DNA of 64,000 nucleotides from Oxalobacteraceae sp. CFBP 8761 (lineage in GTDB: Bacteria; Pseudomonadota; Gammaproteobacteria; Burkholderiales; Burkholderiaceae_D). The notes beneath the pieces are model-generated. The model was not told where the DNA came from. It searched no databases and saw only the letters and a program-made list of their open reading frames with translations. Below are positions 1 to 8,308 of this stretch, one piece after another. Numbering within the stretch: position 1 is the stretch's first letter; every line of letters starts with the position of its first letter. A program made the translations under genes and the position numbers. The stretch lies in contig JACYUE010000005.1 in the NCBI GenBank assembly GCA_014841595.1, positions 1 to 64,000 on the forward strand, in the 5' to 3' direction.

Positions 1-63
1 GACCGAAGTCTTTGGCACCTTCATCAAACGCCCACACTTATCGACTGTTAATTTTTAAAGAAC
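1..63 (-). promoter_or_regulatory. rRNA operon leader with boxA
   Basis: Read on the minus strand, this is the transcribed leader that precedes 16S rRNA in betaproteobacteria. A boxA-like antitermination element (GTTCTTTAAAAATTAAC, positions 47-63) is followed by a TGTGGGCG-type segment. The 16S gene itself must lie beyond the left edge. The match is to the conserved leader pattern as I know it. Confidence 0.8.
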
Positions 64-127
64 TTTATTCGGTGCTTCATCTGCCGTTTGCTTCGAATCG
101 TTTTGTTCGCTGCAGCAGAGGAATGAG

Positions 128-156
128 ATTATGCTCGACCTGCTGAGCTTCGTCAA
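128..156 (-). promoter_or_regulatory. rRNA operon P1-like promoter
   Basis: On the minus strand a -35 TTGACG (151-156) and a -10 CATAAT (128-133) are separated by exactly 17 bp, about 65 bp upstream of the boxA leader. Spacing and position suit the promoter of the rRNA operon that leaves the left edge. It lies just behind the stop codon of the acylase gene at 215. Confidence 0.75.
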
Positions 157-214
157 CAGCTTATTTTTCAGTTGTGTGACAAATTTGGCGCCATGTCTGC
201 ACGAAACTGCTTCG

Positions 215-2626
215 CTACTCCCGCAGCGTGACGGTGGTGTAGTTCGGGTCAGCTTTGATCTTCTCTTGTGTAAAGGGAAGGCTTGGCCAGCTCTTGCGCG
301 AATACAGCAGCGTCTGGTCGGTATACCACGGCGACGTGGGATCGACTGACTGCCCATACGTCAGCATCGCCTGCGCCACAGGCCCCTGCTCGTCGAACGT
401 CACGGTCTGCAAATAGCTCTGACCCCAGTGCGCGCCGACATAGCCTTGTGCCGTCAAGACACTGCGCATCGTCAGTGACCCATACGTACCTTCCTGGTTC
501 CCATTGCCGCCATGCAGTGGAATACGCACGCCATTGCGTGGCTCGACCTGATAGTCACCCAAACGGCCATCAAGTGGCACGCCGAGCGACTGCAGCTTGT
601 CCGCCGCCGTCCTGAGCGCTACCAGCATGGCGGGCATGGCCGCCGGCGCCACGCCGGCCGGCGTATTGACCGGATCCGCCGGATCGAACGGCCGTGCCCA
701 TTTGTTCGGGATCGCTGTTGCCAGCGCCCAGAATTCGCGGAACAGCACCGCGCCCCGGCTATCGAGATCGGCGCGCCGGTCCCACGCTTGCAGCGTCGTG
801 CAGGCTTGATGCATCAGCGTGCTGCTCGCGCTGCTGCAGGCCGTCAACAACTCGGGCAACACCAGCTCAGCCGCATAGACGCGGTTCGAGAACGCCAGCG
901 CCTGCATGTCAGCGAGGTTCAGCTTGTTGCGCTGGGCCAGCAGATCCTCGACCTGGCGGAACCCGATCCGCGTGCGCAGGCTTTGCTCGGCATTCACGCG
1001 CCCGTACAGCGGCGAATAGCCCAGCGGCGCCGGGCCAGTCAGCAGCGCCTTCGGATTGGTCAGCCAGTAACTATCGTTCGAATTGCCGACGTAATCGGTG
1101 CGCATCATCCACGGCGCCGTGGCCGGTGCGCAAATGCCGGCCGGCGCGCCCACATCCTGCCCCCAGCCGCAGCTGCTCTTTGATCCGTCGAACAGCAGCG
1201 CCGCCTGCAGCAACAGGCAACCGTTGACGAACTTGTCCGCATTCATGTGCGGCACGACACTGGCGTCCGCATACAGCGTATTGCCGTCACGGTCGGCCGC
1301 CACCGTGTTCACCCATGGCAATCCCACCACGTTGTCGAGCGAATCCTTCAGCGTGCGCACACTGGTGGCGGTGCCAATGCCCAGCCATTGCTCGAGCATC
1401 CGGGTATTGCTGCGATTAGGGTCTGCCAGCACATAGGCAGCCTGAGCAGTCCACGTCAGGCCCGCAGCCGGCCGGCTGATGACGGCACCCTGGTGGCTGA
1501 AATAAAAGGTTTTGGTACGCCGGCCGATCAGGCCATCGGGCAGCAGCGCCTCGACCGTCACCGTTTTCGACGTCATCGTGCGCCGCGCCCCGTCATACAG
1601 ATAGGTGGTGCCGCTGGCGTCGCCGGGGTCCAGCGCCAGCCGGAACGTGGTGAAGTGATTGGCGAACGTAACCGTGTGACTCCAGGCGACGTCACGGTTG
1701 AAGCCGATGACGACGGCTGGCACGCCGCCGATGATCACACCCATCGCGTCGTAACGCCCCGGCACGGTCAGATGGGCCTGATAGAAGCGGTCGGTCGTGG
1801 TCCACGGATAGTGCGGGTTGCCAAGCAATAGCCCGCGCCCATTGGCGGACAAGTCCTTGCCCACCGCCAGCGCATTGCTGCCGAAGCCTTGCCGGTTGAG
1901 CAGATCGAGCTGCGCGACCAGCGACGACGCGTCGATCTTTCGCGGCGCCAGTTTGGCCAGCGTCACAGGTACGCCGGGAACCCGGCCAGCCGCAACGAAG
2001 TCGCGGGCAAAGGCCTGGCCCGATGCGTGCAGCGCCTTTTCCGCCACCACCAGCATCATGTCGTCGAGTGAAATCGGGCGCACCCATTTCGTGTTGGCAC
2101 AGGCCGCCGGCAACTTGCTTCCCGCATCCTTCAGGTACCGGTTATAGCCTTCGACATAGCCTTCAAGCAGGTCGCGTGGCTCACGGGTGCCGCTGGCATA
2201 CCCCGCGCGCAATTGCTCGATGTCGAGGTAACCCTTGAAGAAGAAGTCGCTGTCCTCGTTGTTCAGGTCCATGAACCCGCTGCCGCCGCCATACTCGTCC
2301 CCGGTACGCTGGCGTGGCCGTGCGTCGCCGCCAAAGAACAGCGAGCGCTCACCGCGCACGGTCAGCACCGCATCGGCGAACATACAGACATTGTCCTGGG
2401 CATAGGCATACGCCAGGCCATAGCCGAGGCTGCGGAAGTCGTCGGCCCGGACATGTGGCACGCCATACGTGGTGCGGGCGACGTCGACGTTGATGCGGGC
2501 GGCGGTGGCTGGGGGCGGCGGCTGAACGGCGGGGTCGTCATCATGATCCCGACCACAGGCGCCCAGCGCCAGCACGAGTGACATTGCAAGGAGGCGACGG
2601 GGCGCAGCAGGATGACGACGTTGCAT
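215..2626 (-). CDS. Penicillin acylase family lipoprotein (PvdQ/AHL-acylase-like)
   Basis: An 803-residue N-terminal nucleophile hydrolase of the penicillin acylase family. These enzymes hydrolyse amide bonds of acyl side chains (beta-lactams, N-acyl-homoserine lactones, lipopeptides) after self-cleavage into two chains. The N-terminus (MQRRHPAAPRRLLAMSLVLA, then LGAC) is a lipoprotein signal peptide, so the enzyme is probably lipid-anchored. The beta-chain start GFGSNALAVG supplies the nucleophilic Ser, followed by the GNPHYPW block and a FYQAHLTVPGRYD-like stretch close to the PvdQ/aculeacin acylase pattern. The substrate cannot be read from sequence. The gene stands alone between an orphan 5S rRNA gene and an rRNA promoter, and a downstream in-frame Met (residue 15) is an alternative start. 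Confidence 0.88.
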   Translation of the reverse strand: MQRRHPAAPRRLLAMSLVLALGACGRDHDDDPAVQPPPPATAARINVDVARTTYGVPHVRADDFRSLGYGLAYAYAQDNVCMFADAVLTVRGERSLFFGGDARPRQRTGDEYGGGSGFMDLNNEDSDFFFKGYLDIEQLRAGYASGTREPRDLLEGYVEGYNRYLKDAGSKLPAACANTKWVRPISLDDMMLVVAEKALHASGQAFARDFVAAGRVPGVPVTLAKLAPRKIDASSLVAQLDLLNRQGFGSNALAVGKDLSANGRGLLLGNPHYPWTTTDRFYQAHLTVPGRYDAMGVIIGGVPAVVIGFNRDVAWSHTVTFANHFTTFRLALDPGDASGTTYLYDGARRTMTSKTVTVEALLPDGLIGRRTKTFYFSHQGAVISRPAAGLTWTAQAAYVLADPNRSNTRMLEQWLGIGTATSVRTLKDSLDNVVGLPWVNTVAADRDGNTLYADASVVPHMNADKFVNGCLLLQAALLFDGSKSSCGWGQDVGAPAGICAPATAPWMMRTDYVGNSNDSYWLTNPKALLTGPAPLGYSPLYGRVNAEQSLRTRIGFRQVEDLLAQRNKLNLADMQALAFSNRVYAAELVLPELLTACSSASSTLMHQACTTLQAWDRRADLDSRGAVLFREFWALATAIPNKWARPFDPADPVNTPAGVAPAAMPAMLVALRTAADKLQSLGVPLDGRLGDYQVEPRNGVRIPLHGGNGNQEGTYGSLTMRSVLTAQGYVGAHWGQSYLQTVTFDEQGPVAQAMLTYGQSVDPTSPWYTDQTLLYSRKSWPSLPFTQEKIKADPNYTTVTLRE

Positions 2627-2770
2627 GAGAGACGCTTTCTGCGGCAGGCGCCGCGCGATCGAACCATGACGAAGTAAAACTAATGCAATACTTTAATCCT
2701 AAAATAGTGCCGATGTGCTATTTCTCTCGCATGGACGCGGCATCAACGCGACAAAGCGGCACGCCAAAGC

Positions 2771-2803
2771 AAAAAAGCCCACCAGACACCTGGTGGGCTT
2801 TCT
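2771..2803 (-). terminator. Rho-independent terminator of the 5S rRNA gene
   Basis: A 12-bp perfect stem (AAAGCCCACCAG/CTGGTGGGCTTT, 4-nt loop) runs into a T tract on the minus strand, 10 nt beyond the 3' end of the 5S gene. Confidence 0.9.
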
Positions 2804-2813
2804 CTATATAACT

Positions 2814-2929
2814 AGCCTGACGATAAACTACTTTCACACTGGTTGCAGCACTATCATCGTCGCAAAATCGTTTCACGGTCCTGTTCGGGATGGGAAGGGG
2901 TGGGACCGATTTGCTATGGTCATCAGGCA
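2814..2929 (-). rRNA. rrf: 5S ribosomal RNA (orphan copy)
   Basis: The minus strand reads TGCCTGATGACCATAGCA at the 5' end and ends TTATCGTCAGGCT, so the terminal helix pairs. The interior carries the conserved CCATCCCGAAC loop segment. Its 116 nt fit betaproteobacterial 5S RNA. A normal 5S follows 23S, but here the next gene upstream (to the right) is an M48 protease that ends at 3035, so no 23S or 16S gene is attached. I see no strong promoter in the 105 bp between them. The copy has its own terminator. Confidence 0.93.
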
Positions 2930-3034
2930 TAACTTGCTGGAAAACTGTTCCTCTACTGGGCAACAGGCTTCCTGAATTCCGGCTCGCATTCTAACAAGCA
3001 ATTTCCAATACCGCCAGCTTTATCGCACACCCCA

Positions 3035-3847
3035 TCAAAAACGCGGCAACGGCTGCACCGCACCAGCCTGCAAGCCGGCCTGGCGCATCGCCACCTGCAC
3101 GGCCTCGATGCGCGCGGCCATCGACGGATGCGACGCCAGGTAATGCACCACGGCCGGCGTTGCCCCCTCCTCGCGCTGCAAGGTGGCAAACAATTCGGTG
3201 GCGCCGCCAGCATGCCCGTAGCGACATTGCAGGATAGCCAGTGCCTTTGCATCCGCAGCGGCTTCGCGGCCCCGCGAATACCCCGACTCACCCAGATGCT
3301 GCGCTGGGGCCAGCACGCCTGCCGTCCCGCTGCCGTCACCCGTGAGCACGGTGGCAGCAGCAATCAGCACCACGCGCCGGCCGACTGCGCGCAGGTGATC
3401 GCGGTTGGCCATGTGTGACAGCTCATGGGCCAGCACGAACGCCATGCCGTTTTCGGACTGCACACTGTCGAACAGCGCCGAGAACACGACCACCACGCCG
3501 CTCGGCGCGACCATCGCATTGGGCGTGTCCGAGCGGTTCACCCGCACCGTGACCGGCCCGCTGACGCCGGCGCATTGGCGCATGCCATCAACCAGGCCCT
3601 GGGCCCAGGCTTCGCGCGTGCGCATCGCCGGCTCGCTCGCGGGCGGTGTCCATGCCACCATCTGCGTCAGCTGTGCCTCGGTCTCTGGTCCCATCCGGTC
3701 CACCACCACATCGACCAGCCAGCCCAGCACCAGATAGCCCACCACCACCGCCGCCGACAGCCCGGCCAGAATCAACAGGAAATCCTTGAGCGGATGGCCG
3801 GGTGTGACGTTGTCGTTGTGCTCGGGCAGCGAAGCCTGGTATTTCAT
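3035..3847 (-). CDS. M48 family metallopeptidase, membrane-anchored
   Basis: A 270-residue zinc protease of the M48 (HtpX/Ste24-like) family. One N-terminal membrane segment at about residues 23-48 is followed by the catalytic domain. The zinc motif HELSH is visible in FVLAHELSHMANRDHLRA, and the distal ligand is probably the Glu of GREAAADAKA. It probably degrades misfolded membrane or envelope proteins, though no substrate is evident. Its ATG overlaps the stop of the upstream YbjQ-type gene by 4 bp (ATGA), so the two are translationally coupled and the protease is the last gene of a three-gene operon. Confidence 0.87.
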   Translation of the reverse strand: MKYQASLPEHNDNVTPGHPLKDFLLILAGLSAAVVVGYLVLGWLVDVVVDRMGPETEAQLTQMVAWTPPASEPAMRTREAWAQGLVDGMRQCAGVSGPVTVRVNRSDTPNAMVAPSGVVVVFSALFDSVQSENGMAFVLAHELSHMANRDHLRAVGRRVVLIAAATVLTGDGSGTAGVLAPAQHLGESGYSRGREAAADAKALAILQCRYGHAGGATELFATLQREEGATPAVVHYLASHPSMAARIEAVQVAMRQAGLQAGAVQPLPRF

Positions 3848-4308
3848 GGTGCGGCGCTCTGTTCTGCGTAATAGATGGCGGTGCCGTAGGCCAGGACCTC
3901 GACACCATTGATCTGCCGCTGGTTGCCCGTCAGCGGCATCGTTTCAAGGCGCACGTTGACGATCTCATGGGCGCCCGGACAGCTTTCCTTCAGCCGCAGC
4001 ACCGCTTCACGCTTGGCGCGATCGAGCAGCGTTTCATACGACTGCACCGGCCCGCCCACCAGCGAGCGCAGCGCCGACGCCGCCTTCTTGAAGTGGTCGA
4101 CTGCCACCACCACGCTACCCGTGACCAGTTCAGTGCGCGCCACCGGCCCAGACCCAAGCAGGGTTTTCAGCGACGTGGCCGGCAAGTGCAGCCACGTTTT
4201 TTCCCTGGCGATGATGGAGCGGTAATGCCTGGCTTCGGCCATGCGTCCGAAGACGTAGCCCAACCCGATCGGCACCGACCAGAAGACAATCAGGAAAATT
4301 AAGTCCAT
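3844..4308 (-). CDS. YbjQ-like heavy-metal-binding domain protein with N-terminal membrane segment
   Basis: A 154-residue protein that starts with one hydrophobic helix (MDLIFLIVFWSVPIGLGYVF). The C-terminal half resembles the YbjQ domain (Pfam heavy-metal binding, DUF74): YETLLDRAKREAVLRL, then AHEIVNVRLETM and EVLAYGTAIYY. The frame stays open further upstream, but ATG 4308 overlaps the stop of the preceding paralogue (TGATG), which fixes the start. YbjQ proteins form pentameric beta-assemblies of unknown function. This copy differs from the next by a long insert and the membrane anchor. It is the middle gene of a set with the M48 protease. Confidence 0.78.
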   Translation of the reverse strand: MDLIFLIVFWSVPIGLGYVFGRMAEARHYRSIIAREKTWLHLPATSLKTLLGSGPVARTELVTGSVVVAVDHFKKAASALRSLVGGPVQSYETLLDRAKREAVLRLKESCPGAHEIVNVRLETMPLTGNQRQINGVEVLAYGTAIYYAEQSAAP

Positions 4309-4622
4309 CAGCCCACCGTCACTGCAGTGCCGTAGACATAGATCTCGGCGGCGCCGGCTGCCACCGACGAGGTCGAGAAGCGCACATTGACGACGGCGTT
4401 CGCTCCCATCTGCGTGGCTTGCGCCTGCATGCGCTCGGTGGCCTGCACGCGCGATTCTTCCAGCAACTCGGTGTAGCCCTTGAGCTCGCCGCCAACCATG
4501 TTCTTCAGTCCCGCCATGATGTCGCGGCCCACGTGCTTGGAGCGCACCGAGCTGCCGGAGACAACGCCGTGGCACGCCGTGATGATCTTGCCCGGAACGG
4601 TTTCGATATTGGTCATGAACAT
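4308..4622 (-). CDS. YbjQ family protein
   Basis: A 104-residue protein matching the compact YbjQ family: early PGKIITACHGVVSGSSV, central GRDIMAGLKNMVGGELKGYT, and late GANAVVNVRFSTSS plus VYGTAVTV. Most members run to about 105 residues, and ATG 4622 fits this, with AGAAAG 8 nt upstream. A longer reading frame to 4739 adds an unrelated N-terminus and is unlikely. First gene of the three-gene minus-strand operon with a second, membrane-anchored YbjQ copy and an M48 protease. Biochemical role unknown. Confidence 0.85.
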   Translation of the reverse strand: MFMTNIETVPGKIITACHGVVSGSSVRSKHVGRDIMAGLKNMVGGELKGYTELLEESRVQATERMQAQATQMGANAVVNVRFSTSSVAAGAAEIYVYGTAVTVG

Positions 4623-4761
4623 GGAAGGCACTTTCTGAATAAGGGGTCGCCGATTGTAGGCGCCAATCTTTATTAGAAGCAATGCCGAATGCATAGTCAC
4701 GCGATTGACTGCAGCATCACAGTAAAATACCGCCTTCAAACACCCTCAGCCTGCCGCCACC

Positions 4762-6264
4762 ATGTCGATCCTGCTTACCACCCTGAACGCCCGCTACACG
4801 CACGCCTCGCTCGGACTGCGGTACCTGCTGGCCAATATGGGGCCACTGCAGGACCAGACCCGCATCCAGGAATTCGTCACCGGCGCCAAGACCGCCGATC
4901 TCGTCGAGCGCATCCTGGCGCATGCGCCGCGCATCGTCGGCTTTGGCGTGTATATCTGGAACGTCGAAGAAACCACGCGCCTGGTGGCAATGCTCAAGCG
5001 CGTTGCGCCTGCCGTCAAGATCATCCTGGGCGGCCCGGAAGTCTCGCACGAGACCGGCGAGCAGGAAATCGTCGGGTTGGCCGACTATGTCATTACCGGT
5101 TGGGGCGACGTCACGTTCCCCAAGCTGTGCGGCGAGATCCTCAACGGCCCGAAGCCTTTGATGAAGATCCACGCCGGCGTGCAGCCGCCAATGGACGCGA
5201 TCGTCCTGCCCTATGCGCTGTACAACGACGACGACATCGCCAACCGCACCCTGTACGTGGAAGCCTCGCGCGGCTGCCCGTTCAAGTGCGAGTTCTGCCT
5301 GTCGTCGCTCGACAAGACAGCCTGGCCATTCCCGCTCGACGCGTTCCTGGCCGAGATGGAAGCGATGTACGTACGCGGCGCGCGCCTTTTCAAATTCGTC
5401 GACCGGACGTTCAACCTGAACGTCAAGACGAGCCTGCGCATCATGGATTTCTTCCTCGATAAAATCGCGCAGTATCCGGACGACCCGATCTACGCCCACT
5501 TCGAGCTGGTCCCCGACCACCTGCCCGATGCACTGAAGGACACCATCGCCAAGTTCCCGGCCGGCGCGCTGCAGTTCGAGATCGGCATCCAGAGCTTCAA
5601 CCCCGAGGTGCAGGCGCTCGTGAGCCGCCGCCAGAACAACGAGAAGGCGGCCGAGAACATTCGTTGGCTCACGCAGCATGCCACCGCCCACCTGCACGTC
5701 GACCTGATTGCCGGCCTGCCCGGCGAAGACGTGGCCAGCTTCGCGCGCGGCTTCGACCAGCTGGTGGGCCTGGGCGCCGAGGAAATCCAGTTTGGCATCC
5801 TCAAGCGCCTGCGCGGTACGCCGATCATCCGCCACACCGAAGCCTTCGGCATGGTCTACGACCCGTACCCGCCGTACACCGTGCTGGCGACGGACAAGAT
5901 CGACTTTGCGACCATGCAGCGACTGGTGCGCTTTGCGCGCTACTGGGATCTGGTGGCCAACTCCGGGCGCTTCGCCAACACCACGCCGGTGCTGCTGGGC
6001 GAGGCGCCGTTCGACAACTTCATGGCGTTCTCGGACTGGATCTACACGCGCACCGATGCGACGCACCGCATCGCGCTCGATCGCCTGGCCAAGCTGGTGG
6101 CCGAGTACTTACAGCTGCGCGGCATGGCGGCGCATGACGCGGCCAGCCTGCTCGCCAGCGACTACGCCGGCAAGGTCGACGCGCCGGCGCGCACGCCGCA
6201 ACCAGTGGCGGATGCAGCACGCGCGGTGGCCCCGTCGCGACAGGCGCGCCACCTCGCGGCCTGA
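4762..6264 (+). CDS. B12-binding domain radical SAM protein
   Basis: A 500-residue radical SAM enzyme with an N-terminal cobalamin-binding Rossmann domain (about 1-150, with VGFGVYIWNVEET and ILGGPEVSHE) and a radical SAM core. The 4Fe-4S cluster motif C-x3-C-x2-C is visible as GCPFKCEFC near residues 172-178, and a C-terminal DUF4080-like region follows. Members of this class often methylate unactivated carbon, but substrate and product cannot be deduced. It is transcribed alone, divergent from the YbjQ/M48 operon. The last 30 residues are Ala/Arg-rich and probably flexible. Confidence 0.86.
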   Translation: MSILLTTLNARYTHASLGLRYLLANMGPLQDQTRIQEFVTGAKTADLVERILAHAPRIVGFGVYIWNVEETTRLVAMLKRVAPAVKIILGGPEVSHETGEQEIVGLADYVITGWGDVTFPKLCGEILNGPKPLMKIHAGVQPPMDAIVLPYALYNDDDIANRTLYVEASRGCPFKCEFCLSSLDKTAWPFPLDAFLAEMEAMYVRGARLFKFVDRTFNLNVKTSLRIMDFFLDKIAQYPDDPIYAHFELVPDHLPDALKDTIAKFPAGALQFEIGIQSFNPEVQALVSRRQNNEKAAENIRWLTQHATAHLHVDLIAGLPGEDVASFARGFDQLVGLGAEEIQFGILKRLRGTPIIRHTEAFGMVYDPYPPYTVLATDKIDFATMQRLVRFARYWDLVANSGRFANTTPVLLGEAPFDNFMAFSDWIYTRTDATHRIALDRLAKLVAEYLQLRGMAAHDAASLLASDYAGKVDAPARTPQPVADAARAVAPSRQARHLAA

Positions 6265-6316
6265 TCGCGAAACCAACAATGTGGCAGCGGGCGCGATTCT
6301 CTTTTACACTGCCGCA

Positions 6317-7450
6317 ATGCAGATTGAAAATGCGCCAACATTAACCATTCAACAGGCCGGCCAGGGGGCGGGCCAATCTGTCGTCGCCAGCGGGGTCTGG
6401 CAAGTCCACGGCCTGTCGCAGCACGGTGTATTGAAGGGCATCACGCGCCAGCTCGCGAGCCTCAAGGACAAATCAGCCTGCACCTGGGACCTGTCCGGCG
6501 TCGACAGCCTCGATCACATCGGCGCCCAGATGTTCTGGAATACCTGGAACAAACAGCGCCCGCCACGCCTCACGCTCGACCCGCGCCAGGAAGACCTGTT
6601 CAAGCGCATCGAAGCAGCCAGCAAGATCACGCTGCCGCGCCAGCGCGTCAGTCCCTTCGACTGGCTGATCAGGCTTGGCGCCGGCATGCTTGATTTCTTT
6701 GCGCACCTGCGCAGCTTCATTGGCCTGATCGGCATCGTGATCCAGGACCTGTGGCGCTTCGTGCGCCGCCCCGCTACCGGCCCGTGGCGCGAAATCTCGG
6801 CCAATATCTACCACTCGGGTTTCCAGGCGCTGGGCATCACGGCGATCGTGGGCTTCCTGATCGGGATCGTGCTGTCGTACCTGTCATCACAGCAGCTGCG
6901 CATGTTCGGCGGCGACGCCTATCTGGTCAACATTCTCGGCATGGCGGTGATCCGCGAACTGGGCCCGCTGCTGGCCGCAATCCTGGTCGCCGGCCGCTCC
7001 GGCTCGTCGATCACGGCGCAACTGGGCGTCATGCGCGTGACCGAGGAACTCGATGCGATGCTGGTGATGGGCGTCTCGCACGGCTACCGCCTGATCCTGC
7101 CGAAGGTGATCGCGCTGGCGATCTCGATGCCGCTGCTGGTGGTCTGGACCGATGCGATGGCCCTGCTGGGCGGCATGGTGTCGGCAAAAATCGAAATGGG
7201 CATGTCCTTCCGCTACTTCCTGCAAAAGCTGCCCGATGCGGTGCCGTTCGTGAACTACACCATTGGCTTGCTCAAGGGCGCGACCTTCGGCGTGCTGATC
7301 GCGCTGATCGCGTGCCACTTTGGCCTGCGCATCAAGGCCAATACCGAAAGCCTGGGCCGCGGCACCACGACCTCGGTCGTCACCGCGATCACGGTGGTGA
7401 TCCTGGCCGACGCGGTCTACGCAATCATCTTCAGCAGCACGGGATTCTGA
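6317..7450 (+). CDS. MlaE/YrbE-type ABC transporter permease with N-terminal STAS domain
   Basis: A 377-residue inner-membrane permease for a Mce/Mla lipid transporter. Residues 1-110 look like a STAS domain (WDLSGVDSLDHIGAQMFW), which in E. coli is the separate protein MlaB. From about 140 on, the permease domain shows several membrane segments and the family stretch IRELGPLLAAILVAGRSGSS followed by TEELDAM. The reading frame is open far upstream through the radical SAM gene. ATG 6317 is chosen because the STAS domain begins there. The gene overlaps the downstream ATPase gene by one base (TGATG). It probably moves phospholipids between the membranes. Confidence 0.9.
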   Translation: MQIENAPTLTIQQAGQGAGQSVVASGVWQVHGLSQHGVLKGITRQLASLKDKSACTWDLSGVDSLDHIGAQMFWNTWNKQRPPRLTLDPRQEDLFKRIEAASKITLPRQRVSPFDWLIRLGAGMLDFFAHLRSFIGLIGIVIQDLWRFVRRPATGPWREISANIYHSGFQALGITAIVGFLIGIVLSYLSSQQLRMFGGDAYLVNILGMAVIRELGPLLAAILVAGRSGSSITAQLGVMRVTEELDAMLVMGVSHGYRLILPKVIALAISMPLLVVWTDAMALLGGMVSAKIEMGMSFRYFLQKLPDAVPFVNYTIGLLKGATFGVLIALIACHFGLRIKANTESLGRGTTTSVVTAITVVILADAVYAIIFSSTGF

Positions 7451-8307
7451 TGGCCGACACCCAATCGCAATCTCCCCAGCGCCTGAACCTGCGGCCCGAC
7501 GAAGACGTCGGCAAACCCGTCGTCGAGATCCGCAACCTGTGGACCCGCTTCGGCCGCACCGTCGTGCACCAGGACCTGAACCTCGAGATCTACGATGGCG
7601 AGATCCTTTCGATCGTCGGCGGCTCGGGCACCGGCAAGACCGTGCTGCTGCGCCAGATGCTGGGCCTGGAGCGCCCGTCACAGGGCAGCGTGCACGTATT
7701 CGGCGAAGACATCAGCGCGGCCAAGCCCGAGCAGCTGCAACGCATGCGCAACCATTGGGGTATGCTGTTCCAGCAGGGCGCGCTGTATTCGGCGCTGAAC
7801 GTGTTCGACAATATCGCCCTGCCGATGCGCGAGCTGCATGCGCTGCCCGAAGACGTGATCCGCGACGCGGTGCTGCTCAAGATGGACATGGTGGGCCTGG
7901 GGCCGGAGCACGCGGCCAAGATGCCGGCCGACCTGTCCGGCGGCATGGTCAAGCGCGCAGCGCTGGCACGGGCACTGGCGCTCGAACCGCAGCTGCTGTT
8001 TCTCGACGAACCGACCGCAGGCCTGGACCCCGACCTGTCGGACGCCTTCGTCACGCTGATCCAGACGCTGCACCGCGAACTGAAACTCACGGTGGTGATG
8101 GTCACGCACGACCTGGACACGCTGTTCGCGCTGTCCTCGCGCATCGCGGTGCTGGCCGAAAAACACGTGCTGGCGGTGGGACCGTCGTGCGACGTGCTCA
8201 AGGTCGAGCACCCGTTCATCAAACACTTTTTCCTGGGCCCGCGCGGCCAGCGGGCACTGGAAGTGCTCGACGAGCGCCGGGCCCAGAACGAATCGGAGAC
8301 ACACTAG
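7450..8307 (+). CDS. MlaF-like ABC transporter ATP-binding protein
   Basis: A 285-residue ABC ATPase. Walker A is GGSGTGKT (about residues 57-64), the signature is LSGGMVKRAALARA, Walker B is LLFLDEPTAGLDP, and the switch histidine is in VMVTHDLDTL. The LSGGM form of the signature and the conserved neighbours place it in the MlaF/YrbF group that powers Mce-type lipid transport. It would work with the STAS-permease upstream and the MCE protein downstream. It starts at ATG 7450 inside the upstream stop codon. Confidence 0.92.
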   Translation: MADTQSQSPQRLNLRPDEDVGKPVVEIRNLWTRFGRTVVHQDLNLEIYDGEILSIVGGSGTGKTVLLRQMLGLERPSQGSVHVFGEDISAAKPEQLQRMRNHWGMLFQQGALYSALNVFDNIALPMRELHALPEDVIRDAVLLKMDMVGLGPEHAAKMPADLSGGMVKRAALARALALEPQLLFLDEPTAGLDPDLSDAFVTLIQTLHRELKLTVVMVTHDLDTLFALSSRIAVLAEKHVLAVGPSCDVLKVEHPFIKHFFLGPRGQRALEVLDERRAQNESETH

Positions 8308-8308
8308 T

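Noticed and set aside
2930..3034. Promoter for the orphan 5S gene
   Set aside because: A TAGAAT-like -10 (2988-2993, minus strand) lacks a credible -35 at 16-18 bp.
4717..6066. Minus-strand frame of 449 codons opposite the B12-radical SAM gene
   Set aside because: The plus-strand gene has clear domain motifs; the antisense frame has none.
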